Virus record (IMG/VR): IMGVR_UViG_3300025141_013041
Location: 1-47,932 of that record
Length of the DNA stretch: 47,932 nucleotides
From: a virus
Strand: one strand, 5' to 3'
The stretch's first letter is position 1; each line of letters begins with the position of its first letter. Made by a program: the position numbers and the translations under genes. Below, piece after piece: positions 1-7,278 of the stretch. The notes under the pieces were generated by a model. It saw nothing but the letters and a program-made list of their open reading frames with translations. It did not search any database and was not told the DNA's origin.

Positions 1-24
1 AGCCCATTCTTCTTTAAGTTTCAC
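1..24 (-). CDS. EEW-repeat protein, N-terminus only (cut by window edge)
   Basis: Reading leftward from a GTG at 24-22, the frame gives V/M-K-L-K-E-E-W-A and runs off the edge. The GTG shares its G with the TAG stop of the preceding gene, a typical translational-coupling overlap. The residues match the beginning of the nine-repeat protein upstream (MKLKQLINEEWA), so this is probably another member of the same family in the same operon. Only eight codons are visible, so the call rests on this match and the overlap. Confidence 0.55.
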
Positions 25-380
25 TATAAAACCATTTCCTTTTCAGTAGAAGTTTCTAGTTCTTTTTTATCGCCATCATCTTCATCATTATCTACTTTCA
101 TTTCGACTCTCATTCTAATAGTAGGAACTCTTCGTCCCGTAGCAAGTCTAACTTTCTTGCCAGTTTTTTGTATATCTATCATGGCATCTCTGCCATTCCA
201 CTTCTTAAATTTATTTAAATTTTTTATCGAAGCATCGATTACAAATATCTTATCATCCTTTCCATAGAAAGCAATTACGTTATTCCCGTCCTTCAGCATT
301 ACCTTTGCAAATCTCCCTGGAACATCTTGCGTTACTTTCTTTGCTTCAAACAAATCTTCTTGTAATTCTTTAAAGTTCAT
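24..380 (-). CDS. hypothetical late protein, 118 aa
   Basis: I do not recognise the family. It lies between two genes of the EEW-repeat family. Its ATG overlaps the 3' end of the large repeat gene by 11 bp, and its stop overlaps the next start. The N-terminus (MNFKELQEDLFEAKK) is a short amphipathic segment with an LFE-A site, resembling the capsid-targeting leaders that the T4 prohead protease cleaves after (L/I)xE. The middle is mixed and basic (GKKVRLATGRRVP). The C-terminus is strongly acidic (DNDEDDGDKKELE). A minor virion or internal head protein is an inference from operon position and leader only. Confidence 0.6.
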   Translation of the reverse strand: MNFKELQEDLFEAKKVTQDVPGRFAKVMLKDGNNVIAFYGKDDKIFVIDASIKNLNKFKKWNGRDAMIDIQKTGKKVRLATGRRVPTIRMRVEMKVDNDEDDGDKKELETSTEKEMVL

Positions 381-3300
381 ATTGTTCTCTTATTCTTTTC
401 TTAGCCTTTAAGATCTTATATTCCCCTTCCATCCTCTCCCTCTTATCTTCTACAAACGATGATGTCTTTATATATTTATCTACAAATTTCCAATTTTTTT
501 TTGCTATTTCAAATCTAACAGACTTGTCTACTAGATCGGTAACTGCAAGATCTTTTAGATTATGCACATCTTTAGTTTTAAATTTTCCACTTTCTAATTT
601 TGCTACACCACCAAGTAAATTAGAATTATTCCAATAGTCTGCCATACTTCTACTAAGTCCAATCTTTTTTGCCATTTCCATATGAGTTACTTCAGGAGTA
701 AAAACAAAGACTCTCTTATCAGCAAAATTTGCTATGTATCTTATCTCTCCTCCTTCAGAAGCTTTAAACATTTCTAAACCAGTTGGATTAACAAAAACAT
801 CAACTCTCATAGGTTCAGAAGTCTTTGCAAATCTTCTATTTATTGTTACTTTAGCTTCCCACCCTTCATTCATTTTTTTGATAGGAGCAAAAATCTTTGG
901 TGGAAGTTTTATATGATACTTCTCTACAAACTTCCAATTATTTTGCTTAAACTTATTTTTCTTTTGATTAGAAGAATGCTCATAGTTATGCATATCTCTA
1001 TCACCAGTTACCCATGTAGATAATTCTCTATGAGCGATTCCACCAAGGAGATAGGTCTGTGCTTTATAATCAGCAGGGCGCATCTTTAAAAACTTATTAG
1101 CTATTTGCCAATGAAGTATTCTATCTGAGAATATATAGACATCTTTAGTTTTTGCATTAGCTAACCATCTTATTTCTTTCAGTTTTGGATTTTGACCTTC
1201 TGATTCTACTTTTCTTGCTTCAGAGCTAGATGGATTTTTATAAACTGCGAAATTATTTATCTCATCTACAAACTCTTCATTAAAATCATCAGGTGACAGT
1301 TTAGATCCTTTTACTATGTTATATTTTCTATCTACTTTAATGTATTTTTCTATATACTTTGGTGGTAACTTAGTATGCTCATCTGAACCATCAAAATTCC
1401 ATTGACCACCCTCTGATTTAGCAGTTCCCCAATAATCACCATCAGTTTTAACATCAGAATATTTAAATTTAAATTTTTCTTCTGCTACATCAACATGTAA
1501 TACATCAGGTCTAAAAACATATACTTTTCCTTTACGAGCTATGAATCTTACATATAAATTATTATGAATCTTTTTTGCTACATCATTAAACTCTTTCCTA
1601 GATGGATTCCTGAATATTTCTATTGCAATATTCTTATTATAAGGACTTTTTATGGTTATGGTATCTTCCCATTCTTCTTTCAAATCTTTTATTTCTTTAT
1701 CTAACTGAGCTTTTGATTCTGGAGTTAGATATCTCTTTAACCAAGTAGTCAAATTTTTCTTTTTTAATTCTGTTAATAGCTCATCTATATATAAAAAATT
1801 TATATTAAGTTTGCCATTCTTAATGGCAGCTACTTCATAGTAATATCCTCTTTCTATATTGTCATATTGTGTGTAAGAATATTTTGTTCCAAGTTCTATT
1901 GCGGCACTTGCGTGAAGAAGATCTGGTTTCCAAACATAAAGATTCTTCTTATTCATATCGATCAGAAAACGAACACGACCTGGAGTTGTACTAACTTTGC
2001 CTGTGCTAACTTCAAAACGTTTGGTGCCGCCTACTTCATTTACTTCTTTAGCGGTTGGGTTCTTAAAGATTTCATATGTATCCTTACCCTTTTTAGTAGA
2101 AGCTGCCCATTCTTCATTTACAGGAATAATAAACCATCTCTTGAACCAGTCAGTTCCATATTTTTTAACAAATATATCAAAAGCCATTTCAGCTACATTA
2201 TTTTCTGTATACTCACTATCTGAAACAATAGTAATCTTTCCATTTTTTACATCACCCAATCCCCACACATATCCTCTTTTTGCATCGTATATAAAACTGT
2301 TATAGTTATCAGACATTCCTAACTCTTTAGCAGCTTCACCGTGCAATAAATTTGGGTCCCAAACATATACTTCTTTTTTATGTCCATCTAACATATATCT
2401 GATTGAACCACTTCTCTTACTGCTTTCTTGTATTTCTTTCTTAGAAGGGTTCTTGAATATATCAAAGATGTTAACTTTTGGACCTGTGTGTCTTGTTTTC
2501 TTTTTAACAGAAGCTTCCCACCCTTCGCTTATTTTTTTCTTCTTGGTCTTAGCTTCAAATCTTTTTTTATTCTTAATAATATTTTCATTAAACCCAGGAA
2601 TGTATTTATTAACAAAACTCCAGTTTTTATTTAACGTACCACCTATTTCTTTTAATTCTTCTGTTCCCCATTCTGACATATCTTCATCGTCATCAATATC
2701 TGTTTTATCTGCATAAAGTATTTTTTTAGTTTTTGGGTTATATGTTCCACCAGCAAAAACAATACCAGTGTAATAATCTGAACCTCTTGGAAAAACATTT
2801 TCTGCAACAAGTTTGTAAACTGCGGTGCTATGTATAATTCTAGAAGTAAATATATATACTTTTTTTGAAGGGTGATGAGCTAAAAATCTTATTACTCCAT
2901 CTCTTAAACCCGCTTTTGAAATTTCCATCATTTCTTTTTGAGAAGGGTTCACGAAAAATTCAATAGTTCTATCCCCTTTACCAGTTGAAGCAGCCCATTC
3001 TTCTCCATAAAGTTTTTGATCCTTTAATCCTTCTATACTAGCAGATGTTCCAGCGAAATATTTATCTACCCAGCTCCAATCTTTCTTTTGTAGAGTTTCT
3101 CTTCCTCTACCAAACTCAGCGTTGAATGAATGAAGGAATGTTCCTCCACCATTTTTAAACTTACCTTCGCCAGCAAGTATTGATTCATTGTCGTGAATAT
3201 TTGTATCTGTTTTTCTGAAAATACCTTTTTCTGCTAAACGCTTAAATGCTATATCGTGAAGAAGACCAGCTCCCCAAATATATACAGTCTTTGTTGAATG

Positions 3301-4233
3301 AACAGCAAAGAAGCGAATATTACCTGACTTAGTACCTTTTGATACTTCTTGTATTTCTTTCTTAGTTGGATTTTTAAATATTTCAAAAGTTTGATTACTT
3401 ACCTTAACAGTTTTTTCCCATTCTTCGTTTAATCCTTTTGAATCAAACCATTTACTTAACCAATCTGCATCGTATTTTTTAAAGAGTCTTTGAGCTGGAT
3501 TTCGAACACTTAGAAAATTTAGTTTACCTTTATTAACGCTACTTACTCCAAATAAATATCCATTGCTCCCGTGTGGTGAATCTTCTGCATACTTACCACC
3601 AATACCTAACTCTTTTGCTGCATACATATGAAATAGTTCTGAGTCAAATACATAAAGATTTTTATTTATTGCATCTATAATAAATCTAAGGTAAATACCA
3701 CCTTGTTCTTCTCTACCAGTTTCTTTTATTTCTTTAACGGTTGGGTTCTTAAATATTTCAAAAGTTTGACCATCTTTTTTAGTAGTAGTTGCCCATTCTT
3801 CTTGAAGAACTTTATTTATTTTAAAATATTTTCTAAACCAGCCAGTTTTGAATCCTGCTTTCTTATATCTCTCCACTCCTGCTGTATCTGTAGCATCAAG
3901 AGTGAATACAGGATTTGCTTTCTTTACACCTTTTGCCATTCCCCATATATACCCTTCTTCCCCTGCATCATCATCTTCGTAAAAACGATAATATCTTTGA
4001 AATCCAAGTGCTTCTGCTGCATCTTGATGAAGTAAATCTGCATCCCATACATAAAAGTTTTTCTTATTTCCATCTATCATAAATCTAATATCGTCATAAC
4101 CGCTAGTGCTAGCTTTAAGAATATCCACTATTTCTTTTCTAGAAGGGTTCTTAAATATTTCGTAGGTGATATCACCACCTTGTATAGAAGCTGCCCACTC
4201 TTCATTAATAAGTTGCTTAAGTTTCATCTCCAT
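370..4233 (-). CDS. giant tandem-repeat late protein with nine EEW/KNP domains
   Basis: About 1,287 residues made of nine diverged copies of a ~140-residue domain. Each copy opens with [LIVFM]xE-[EG]-W, then xIFKNPxxKE, then a beta-rich stretch xxIRFxxDxxxKxVYVWxxxLLHxxAAxxLG, and ends in a W(F/V)xKY helix. EEW boxes fall near positions 4195, 3792, 3418, 2994, 2518, 2107, 1668, 1268 and 858. I chose the ATG at 4233 over one 39 nt upstream because a late-promoter octamer lies at 4236-4243; ATG 4227 (MKLKQLINEEW) is also possible. I do not know the domain's function. KNP/LLH-type single domains occur in other large phages (from memory). Repeat boundaries resemble T4 prohead-protease sites, so a cleaved internal head protein is one hypothesis. 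Confidence 0.75.
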   Translation of the reverse strand: MEMKLKQLINEEWAASIQGGDITYEIFKNPSRKEIVDILKASTSGYDDIRFMIDGNKKNFYVWDADLLHQDAAEALGFQRYYRFYEDDDAGEEGYIWGMAKGVKKANPVFTLDATDTAGVERYKKAGFKTGWFRKYFKINKVLQEEWATTTKKDGQTFEIFKNPTVKEIKETGREEQGGIYLRFIIDAINKNLYVFDSELFHMYAAKELGIGGKYAEDSPHGSNGYLFGVSSVNKGKLNFLSVRNPAQRLFKKYDADWLSKWFDSKGLNEEWEKTVKVSNQTFEIFKNPTKKEIQEVSKGTKSGNIRFFAVHSTKTVYIWGAGLLHDIAFKRLAEKGIFRKTDTNIHDNESILAGEGKFKNGGGTFLHSFNAEFGRGRETLQKKDWSWVDKYFAGTSASIEGLKDQKLYGEEWAASTGKGDRTIEFFVNPSQKEMMEISKAGLRDGVIRFLAHHPSKKVYIFTSRIIHSTAVYKLVAENVFPRGSDYYTGIVFAGGTYNPKTKKILYADKTDIDDDEDMSEWGTEELKEIGGTLNKNWSFVNKYIPGFNENIIKNKKRFEAKTKKKKISEGWEASVKKKTRHTGPKVNIFDIFKNPSKKEIQESSKRSGSIRYMLDGHKKEVYVWDPNLLHGEAAKELGMSDNYNSFIYDAKRGYVWGLGDVKNGKITIVSDSEYTENNVAEMAFDIFVKKYGTDWFKRWFIIPVNEEWAASTKKGKDTYEIFKNPTAKEVNEVGGTKRFEVSTGKVSTTPGRVRFLIDMNKKNLYVWKPDLLHASAAIELGTKYSYTQYDNIERGYYYEVAAIKNGKLNINFLYIDELLTELKKKNLTTWLKRYLTPESKAQLDKEIKDLKEEWEDTITIKSPYNKNIAIEIFRNPSRKEFNDVAKKIHNNLYVRFIARKGKVYVFRPDVLHVDVAEEKFKFKYSDVKTDGDYWGTAKSEGGQWNFDGSDEHTKLPPKYIEKYIKVDRKYNIVKGSKLSPDDFNEEFVDEINNFAVYKNPSSSEARKVESEGQNPKLKEIRWLANAKTKDVYIFSDRILHWQIANKFLKMRPADYKAQTYLLGGIAHRELSTWVTGDRDMHNYEHSSNQKKNKFKQNNWKFVEKYHIKLPPKIFAPIKKMNEGWEAKVTINRRFAKTSEPMRVDVFVNPTGLEMFKASEGGEIRYIANFADKRVFVFTPEVTHMEMAKKIGLSRSMADYWNNSNLLGGVAKLESGKFKTKDVHNLKDLAVTDLVDKSVRFEIAKKNWKFVDKYIKTSSFVEDKRERMEGEYKILKAKKRIREQYEL

Positions 4234-4235
4234 GT

Positions 4236-4243
4236 TACCTTTA
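4236..4243 (-). promoter_or_regulatory. late-promoter octamer TAAAGGTA
   Basis: On the minus strand the octamer reads TAAAGGTA, preceded by AAG, two bases before the ATG at 4233. It is one of nine such motifs in this window, all within about 40 bp of a gene start. Confidence 0.5.
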
Positions 4244-4342
4244 CTTATAAAAGCGACCAAACTTTTCTGCAAAAGATATTTTACAAAAAAATTACCTTCT
4301 ATCCCCAGAAATAATTGGACTTAACACATATATAAAAGTGTT

Positions 4343-4515
4343 TAATGATTAGTGCTTGCACTGATTATTAAAAATCCGAACGGGACACAGGAGCGTTTGG
4401 GTTGCGAAGCGGCGTAGCGTAGATGAAATCCGCGAGAGCAACCCAATAAGCGACGCTGCCGAAGAAAGCCCTACACCTACTGGATCTTGAAAAATACGGG
4501 GGTGTAAGGGGGTTG
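4343..4515. ncRNA. candidate structured RNA or cis-element, GC-rich island
   Basis: The gap 4244-4580 has no convincing gene. Within it, 4343-4370 is a 13-bp hairpin (two GU pairs) with a 2-nt loop. A locally GC-rich block follows, with nested helices: AGCGT 4392-4396 with ACGCT 4453-4457, TTGGGTTGC 4397-4405 with GCAACCCAA 4438-4446 (nine perfect pairs), and GCGG 4409-4412 with CCGC 4430-4433. A separate stem pairs CCCTACACC 4469-4477 with GGTGTAAGGG 4501-4510 (one bulged A). The base composition differs sharply from its surroundings. It is not a tRNA, tmRNA, RNase P or SRP RNA by the conserved cores I know. Strand is undetermined. Confidence 0.45.
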
Positions 4516-4580
4516 AAAAAAGAACGAATAATGAAAAGTAAAGCATATATATATTATAGGTTATTAGGAGGATTGTGTAA

Positions 4581-5462
4581 ATGGCGAAAAATATAAAATC
4601 AGATATTGATCTGAGTAAAATTGCTAATGTTGATGCTATAAGTAAAAGAGAAAAAGATTTTGAAGAAATTGTTGTAACTCCTTCAAAGCAAAAGAGAAGT
4701 GGTAAATTCCAGTTCTCTGAATCAGAAACTATTCCATTACCAAGTGGTGGAAGTTTGTATGAAGGCGTAACAGATGATCCAGAAATTCTTAATGGATTTA
4801 TTAAGATGCTCCCTATGGGAATGAAGGAAGAAGAGATTCTTTCTACTCCTAGGTTTCTGAAATCAGGTTCTGCTACAAGAGCAATTTTAGACAGATGTAT
4901 TGAATCAAATATAAATGCGAAAGACATTCTTATGTTCGATAGTAATTTCTTAATGTATTATTTAAGGAAGATTTCTTACGGAGATGATTATTCTTTTACT
5001 GTTACTTGTTCTAATGGAACTTGTGAAAGGAAGTTTGATCACGAAGTAGTAATTTCAAGTCTTGTATTTGAAGAACTTCCAGATAATATAGAAGAACCTA
5101 TTATTATTCATCTTCCAAAATCTGGTTATACAGTAAAAACAATGCTTCCTAGATTATATCATTCAGAGGAATTAATTCTTAAGGATTCTAATAGAAAGAA
5201 AACCACAGAAAGCACTGAGACAAGATTATTAGATAATCTTTTAGTTACTACTAATGAAGTTCTTAATTTCAATGGAGAGGAAGTACCAAAAAGAGATTGG
5301 GCAGAATTCTTTGAAGCACTCCCAGGAATGGACACCGCTACTTTGAGAGAATCTACAACTTTTTCTACTGGCGTAGATGAATTGAAGGGGGTGTCTTGTC
5401 CTTATTGTGAGACAGAATATTCTGGCTCAATACCAATGGGACCAGAGTTTTTTCGTTTTTAG
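4581..5462 (+). CDS. baseplate hub/assembly protein, T4 gp26-like
   Basis: 293 residues. The middle has a domain with a treble-clef-like Cys cluster (VTCSNGTCERKF). The C-terminus has a second CPYC zinc-ribbon half followed by PMGPEFFRF, the CxxC...GPEFF ending I associate with T4-type baseplate proteins (PF12322, gp26-like). The start is preceded by AGGAGG at 4566-4571. The frame stops at TAG 5460-5462, right where family members normally continue into a helical tail. That tail is encoded in the +1 frame by the next feature, and the junction reads CGT TTT TAG C, a slippery P-site before a stop. I therefore read the 293-aa product as possibly the short form of a frameshifted protein. Confidence 0.6.
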   Translation: MAKNIKSDIDLSKIANVDAISKREKDFEEIVVTPSKQKRSGKFQFSESETIPLPSGGSLYEGVTDDPEILNGFIKMLPMGMKEEEILSTPRFLKSGSATRAILDRCIESNINAKDILMFDSNFLMYYLRKISYGDDYSFTVTCSNGTCERKFDHEVVISSLVFEELPDNIEEPIIIHLPKSGYTVKTMLPRLYHSEELILKDSNRKKTTESTETRLLDNLLVTTNEVLNFNGEEVPKRDWAEFFEALPGMDTATLRESTTFSTGVDELKGVSCPYCETEYSGSIPMGPEFFRF

Positions 5463-5694
5463 CGAAAAAAACGTAGGACATATTAGACAATCAGTTTTTT
5501 ATCTCATTAATTGGGGCTTCGATTATGAAGCCCTTATGCAGATGCCTATAGAAGAATTCCTTGATTATGCTAAAATATTATACAAACACAAAAGAGATAA
5601 GGCAGATGCTGAAGAAGCTGCTATATCAGGAAAAGGGCAAAAAAAATCCGATGGACAATCCATCGGACAAGTAAATCCTGGGCAATTTAGTTAG
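5407..5694 (+). CDS. C-terminal part of baseplate protein, probably made by +1 frameshift
   Basis: The frame is open from a GTG at 5407, but its first ~18 codons overlap the baseplate gene. The part that looks like protein begins at 5463 (SEKNVGHIRQSVFYLINWGFDYEALMQMPIEEFL). No ATG occurs before the conserved-looking stretch, and no well-spaced Shine-Dalgarno precedes the GTG. The residues fit the helical tail I expect after the CPYC...GPEFF ending of gp26-like proteins. A fused product of about 370 residues would result from a +1 slip on TTT-TAG. If translated independently it would be a 95-residue protein of unknown role. It ends convergently, abutting the minus-strand small gene. Confidence 0.55.
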   Translation: MRQNILAQYQWDQSFFVFSEKNVGHIRQSVFYLINWGFDYEALMQMPIEEFLDYAKILYKHKRDKADAEEAAISGKGQKKSDGQSIGQVNPGQFS

Positions 5695-5847
5695 TTATTC
5701 TTTTTCTAATATTCTAAGTTCTTTAATAAGAAGCTTAGAAGTGATTTGAACCATTTCATCTTTGTCGTCCCTGTCTTTAACATAAGTGTCTTTAAGAGCA
5801 GTTAAGACTTTTGCCAAAGCACTAATCTTTTCAATTCTTTCGTTCAT
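5695..5847 (-). CDS. small late protein, 50 aa
   Basis: An open frame of 50 codons starts at ATG 5847, preceded on the minus strand by GGAGG and a short A-rich spacer. The product (MNERIEKISALAKVLTALKD...) is wholly helical-looking, highly charged and probably a short coiled coil. It is the last gene of a minus-strand operon after the M23-like peptidase and abuts the convergent baseplate reading frame at 5694. I do not recognise a family. Confidence 0.6.
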   Translation of the reverse strand: MNERIEKISALAKVLTALKDTYVKDRDDKDEMVQITSKLLIKELRILEKE

Positions 5848-5865
5848 TTTTTTTCCTCCACCTTT

Positions 5866-6615
5866 TTATAATCCATTCCAAAGTAACTCAGACGAGTACC
5901 GTGTTTTTTTGGTTCCGTCAAAGTCTACATATCTATATAAGTACTTATTAGCAAAATAGCAACGTCTTCTATCTTTTTGCTTTTCATAGTCGTTAAAAAC
6001 TATTTCATAAGTAGAATTCTTGAATTGACTCATTTTTCTATAGAAATCAATAATTTCTTCTGATTTGTATTCTTTATATATATCGATACCAAATTTTCTT
6101 TCTAATAGCTTCTCTAATATCGGAGAACTCTCCCCAATAGATTTAACTTCAGTATGAGTATGAGCGCCACTTCCAACGCCATAATTACCCATTGGACCTA
6201 CAATAGTATTCATTGATATTGATTTATTAGCTTTTAGTTTATCTAAAATAAGTATTTTATCTGGAAACATATGAGCTATTCTAAACTCAAATCCAAATTC
6301 ATTATTCACTAATACAACTAAAGTTCCATAACTCTTACCATTATAATCTTCATATCTTGAGGAATCAAAATTAAACGGAGCAATTATTACATTTTCAACT
6401 CCATCAAAAATTTGCCCTCTTCCTCTATCAACACCTGAATGTATTCTTACATATCCCCATTCAAGTGATCCATCATCTTTAAATCTAAATCCTTCTTCAA
6501 GACAGAACCTACTTGTAATTGCAGCTCCCTTCCTAAAATTGACAGAATCAAACCCAAGATTATTTCCAGTATCATATTTCTTTATAAAACTTTCTAACTT
6601 CTTCTCTTCACTCAT
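5866..6615 (-). CDS. M23/LytM-like metallopeptidase, probable virion lysin or tail peptidase
   Basis: About 249 residues. The order of motifs fits the M23 beta-sheet fold: RIHSGVD (HxxxD, first two zinc ligands), then YGTLVVLVNN...FRIAHMF (central strand and His), then GPMGNYGVGSGAHTHTEV (HxH, third ligand and catalytic His). These enzymes cut peptidoglycan cross-bridges. I start at ATG 6615, which follows AAGGGAG; an in-frame ATG at 6651 overlaps the previous stop (TAATG) and would add 12 residues. The gene sits in an operon headed by a late-promoter octamer, favouring a structural, infection-stage lysin over a holin-linked endolysin. No signal peptide is visible. Confidence 0.65.
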   Translation of the reverse strand: MSEEKKLESFIKKYDTGNNLGFDSVNFRKGAAITSRFCLEEGFRFKDDGSLEWGYVRIHSGVDRGRGQIFDGVENVIIAPFNFDSSRYEDYNGKSYGTLVVLVNNEFGFEFRIAHMFPDKILILDKLKANKSISMNTIVGPMGNYGVGSGAHTHTEVKSIGESSPILEKLLERKFGIDIYKEYKSEEIIDFYRKMSQFKNSTYEIVFNDYEKQKDRRRCYFANKYLYRYVDFDGTKKTRYSSELLWNGL

Positions 6616-6650
6616 TCTTAACAACTCCCTTAGATAATTACAAATAAACA

Positions 6651-7088
6651 TTACCGTACATAAACATTGTCTTGAGGTTCATATCTTTCAACAACTGCGA
6701 TAGATGCTACTGATACTACAGGAAGTATAGTTCTTCTATACGCAACGATAGATTGTATTTCTGTATCTCCACCAGCATTTTGTGGAGCTGGTTCTAATGG
6801 TTCATCTAAATTCTTATCTATTAATATATATGTATCTCCAATAGATTCTGGGAAATTAAGTAAACTGTCTCCACTAGTATAACTATCATATATATGATCA
6901 AATGCACCTTTTATCTTTCTTGAATCACCTTGAAACAAATATGTATCACCAGTAGTATCTCCATAAGAATAATAAGATGCATCTAATATAGCAGTGGGAT
7001 CTAAATCTGTATCCCCACTAATTACATCTCTTACGTATTTAAATCTTTGTCCGTTTACTAATTGTATTTCTATCCATCCATTAAGCAT
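6651..7088 (-). CDS. hypothetical late protein rich in GDT/GDS turns, 145 aa
   Basis: ATG 7088 is preceded by AGGAG and, 29 bp further up, by a late-promoter octamer. The protein has several SGDT, TGDT, SGDS and IGDT segments spaced irregularly through residues 24-110, suggesting a beta-rich, turn-rich fold. The C-terminus is hydrophobic beta (RTILPVVSVASIAVVERY). No family is recognised. Being first in an operon with an M23-like peptidase, it is a candidate head, neck or tail accessory protein. That role is inferred from context only. Confidence 0.6.
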   Translation of the reverse strand: MLNGWIEIQLVNGQRFKYVRDVISGDTDLDPTAILDASYYSYGDTTGDTYLFQGDSRKIKGAFDHIYDSYTSGDSLLNFPESIGDTYILIDKNLDEPLEPAPQNAGGDTEIQSIVAYRRTILPVVSVASIAVVERYEPQDNVYVR

Positions 7089-7116
7089 TTTTTTCTCCTA
7101 TTAACTTTCTAAAATA

Positions 7117-7124
7117 TATCTTTA
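7117..7124 (-). promoter_or_regulatory. late-promoter octamer TAAAGATA (minus)
   Basis: It reads AGTAAAGATA on the minus strand, 29 bp upstream of ATG 7088. It faces a second copy on the plus strand at 7137, so the two form an inverted repeat with a 12-bp centre. Confidence 0.55.
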
Positions 7125-7136
7125 CTTCGAAAATAG

Positions 7137-7144
7137 TAAAGATA
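7137..7144 (+). promoter_or_regulatory. late-promoter octamer TAAAGATA (plus)
   Basis: AGTAAAGATA lies three bases upstream of the -35 box of the gp32 promoter. gp32 could thus be transcribed by both the early and the late system, which would fit sustained ssDNA-binding protein demand. Confidence 0.5.
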
Positions 7145-7147
7145 CAG

Positions 7148-7176
7148 TTGACAAAATATTTACGATACATTATTAT
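7148..7176 (+). promoter_or_regulatory. sigma70-type promoter of the gp32 gene
   Basis: TTGACA (7148-7153), a 17-bp spacer, then TATTAT (7171-7176). Transcription should start near 7183 and leave a leader of about 95 nt before ATG 7279. Confidence 0.75.
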
Positions 7177-7182
7177 TAGGCA

Positions 7183-7278
7183 ATCAGTTTCCGTATGGAG
7201 ACTTAATTTAACGCCAAGGCCGTAAAACATTTAGCCCATAGGCAAAAAAAACGGAATTGGCCCAACAGGAGGCGTTAT
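7183..7278 (+). promoter_or_regulatory. structured leader of gp32 mRNA, possible translational operator
   Basis: TAACGCC at 7209-7215 is exactly complementary to GGCGTTA at 7271-7277, which overlaps the end of the AGGAGG ribosome-binding site and reaches to one base before the start codon. The helix would hide the start. An A-rich loop lies between the arms. T4 gp32 represses its own mRNA through a folded leader followed by an unstructured AT-rich site; by analogy this leader may do the same. The pairing is seen directly; autoregulation is inferred. Confidence 0.4.

Noticed and set aside
1867-2716. Several plus-strand open frames inside the repeat gene
   Set aside because: They are Phe/Leu/Ser-rich antisense shadows of AT-rich coding DNA and recur with the repeat period.
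4375-4515. tRNA, tmRNA, RNase P or SRP RNA in the GC-rich island
   Set aside because: No cloverleaf, no GTTC-type T loop, no GAGGAAAGTCC core and no GGAAG-type SRP loop could be found.
4349-4927. Minus-strand open frame across the GC-rich island and baseplate gene
   Set aside because: It is antisense to a convincing gene, has no ribosome-binding site, and its composition follows the other strand's codons.
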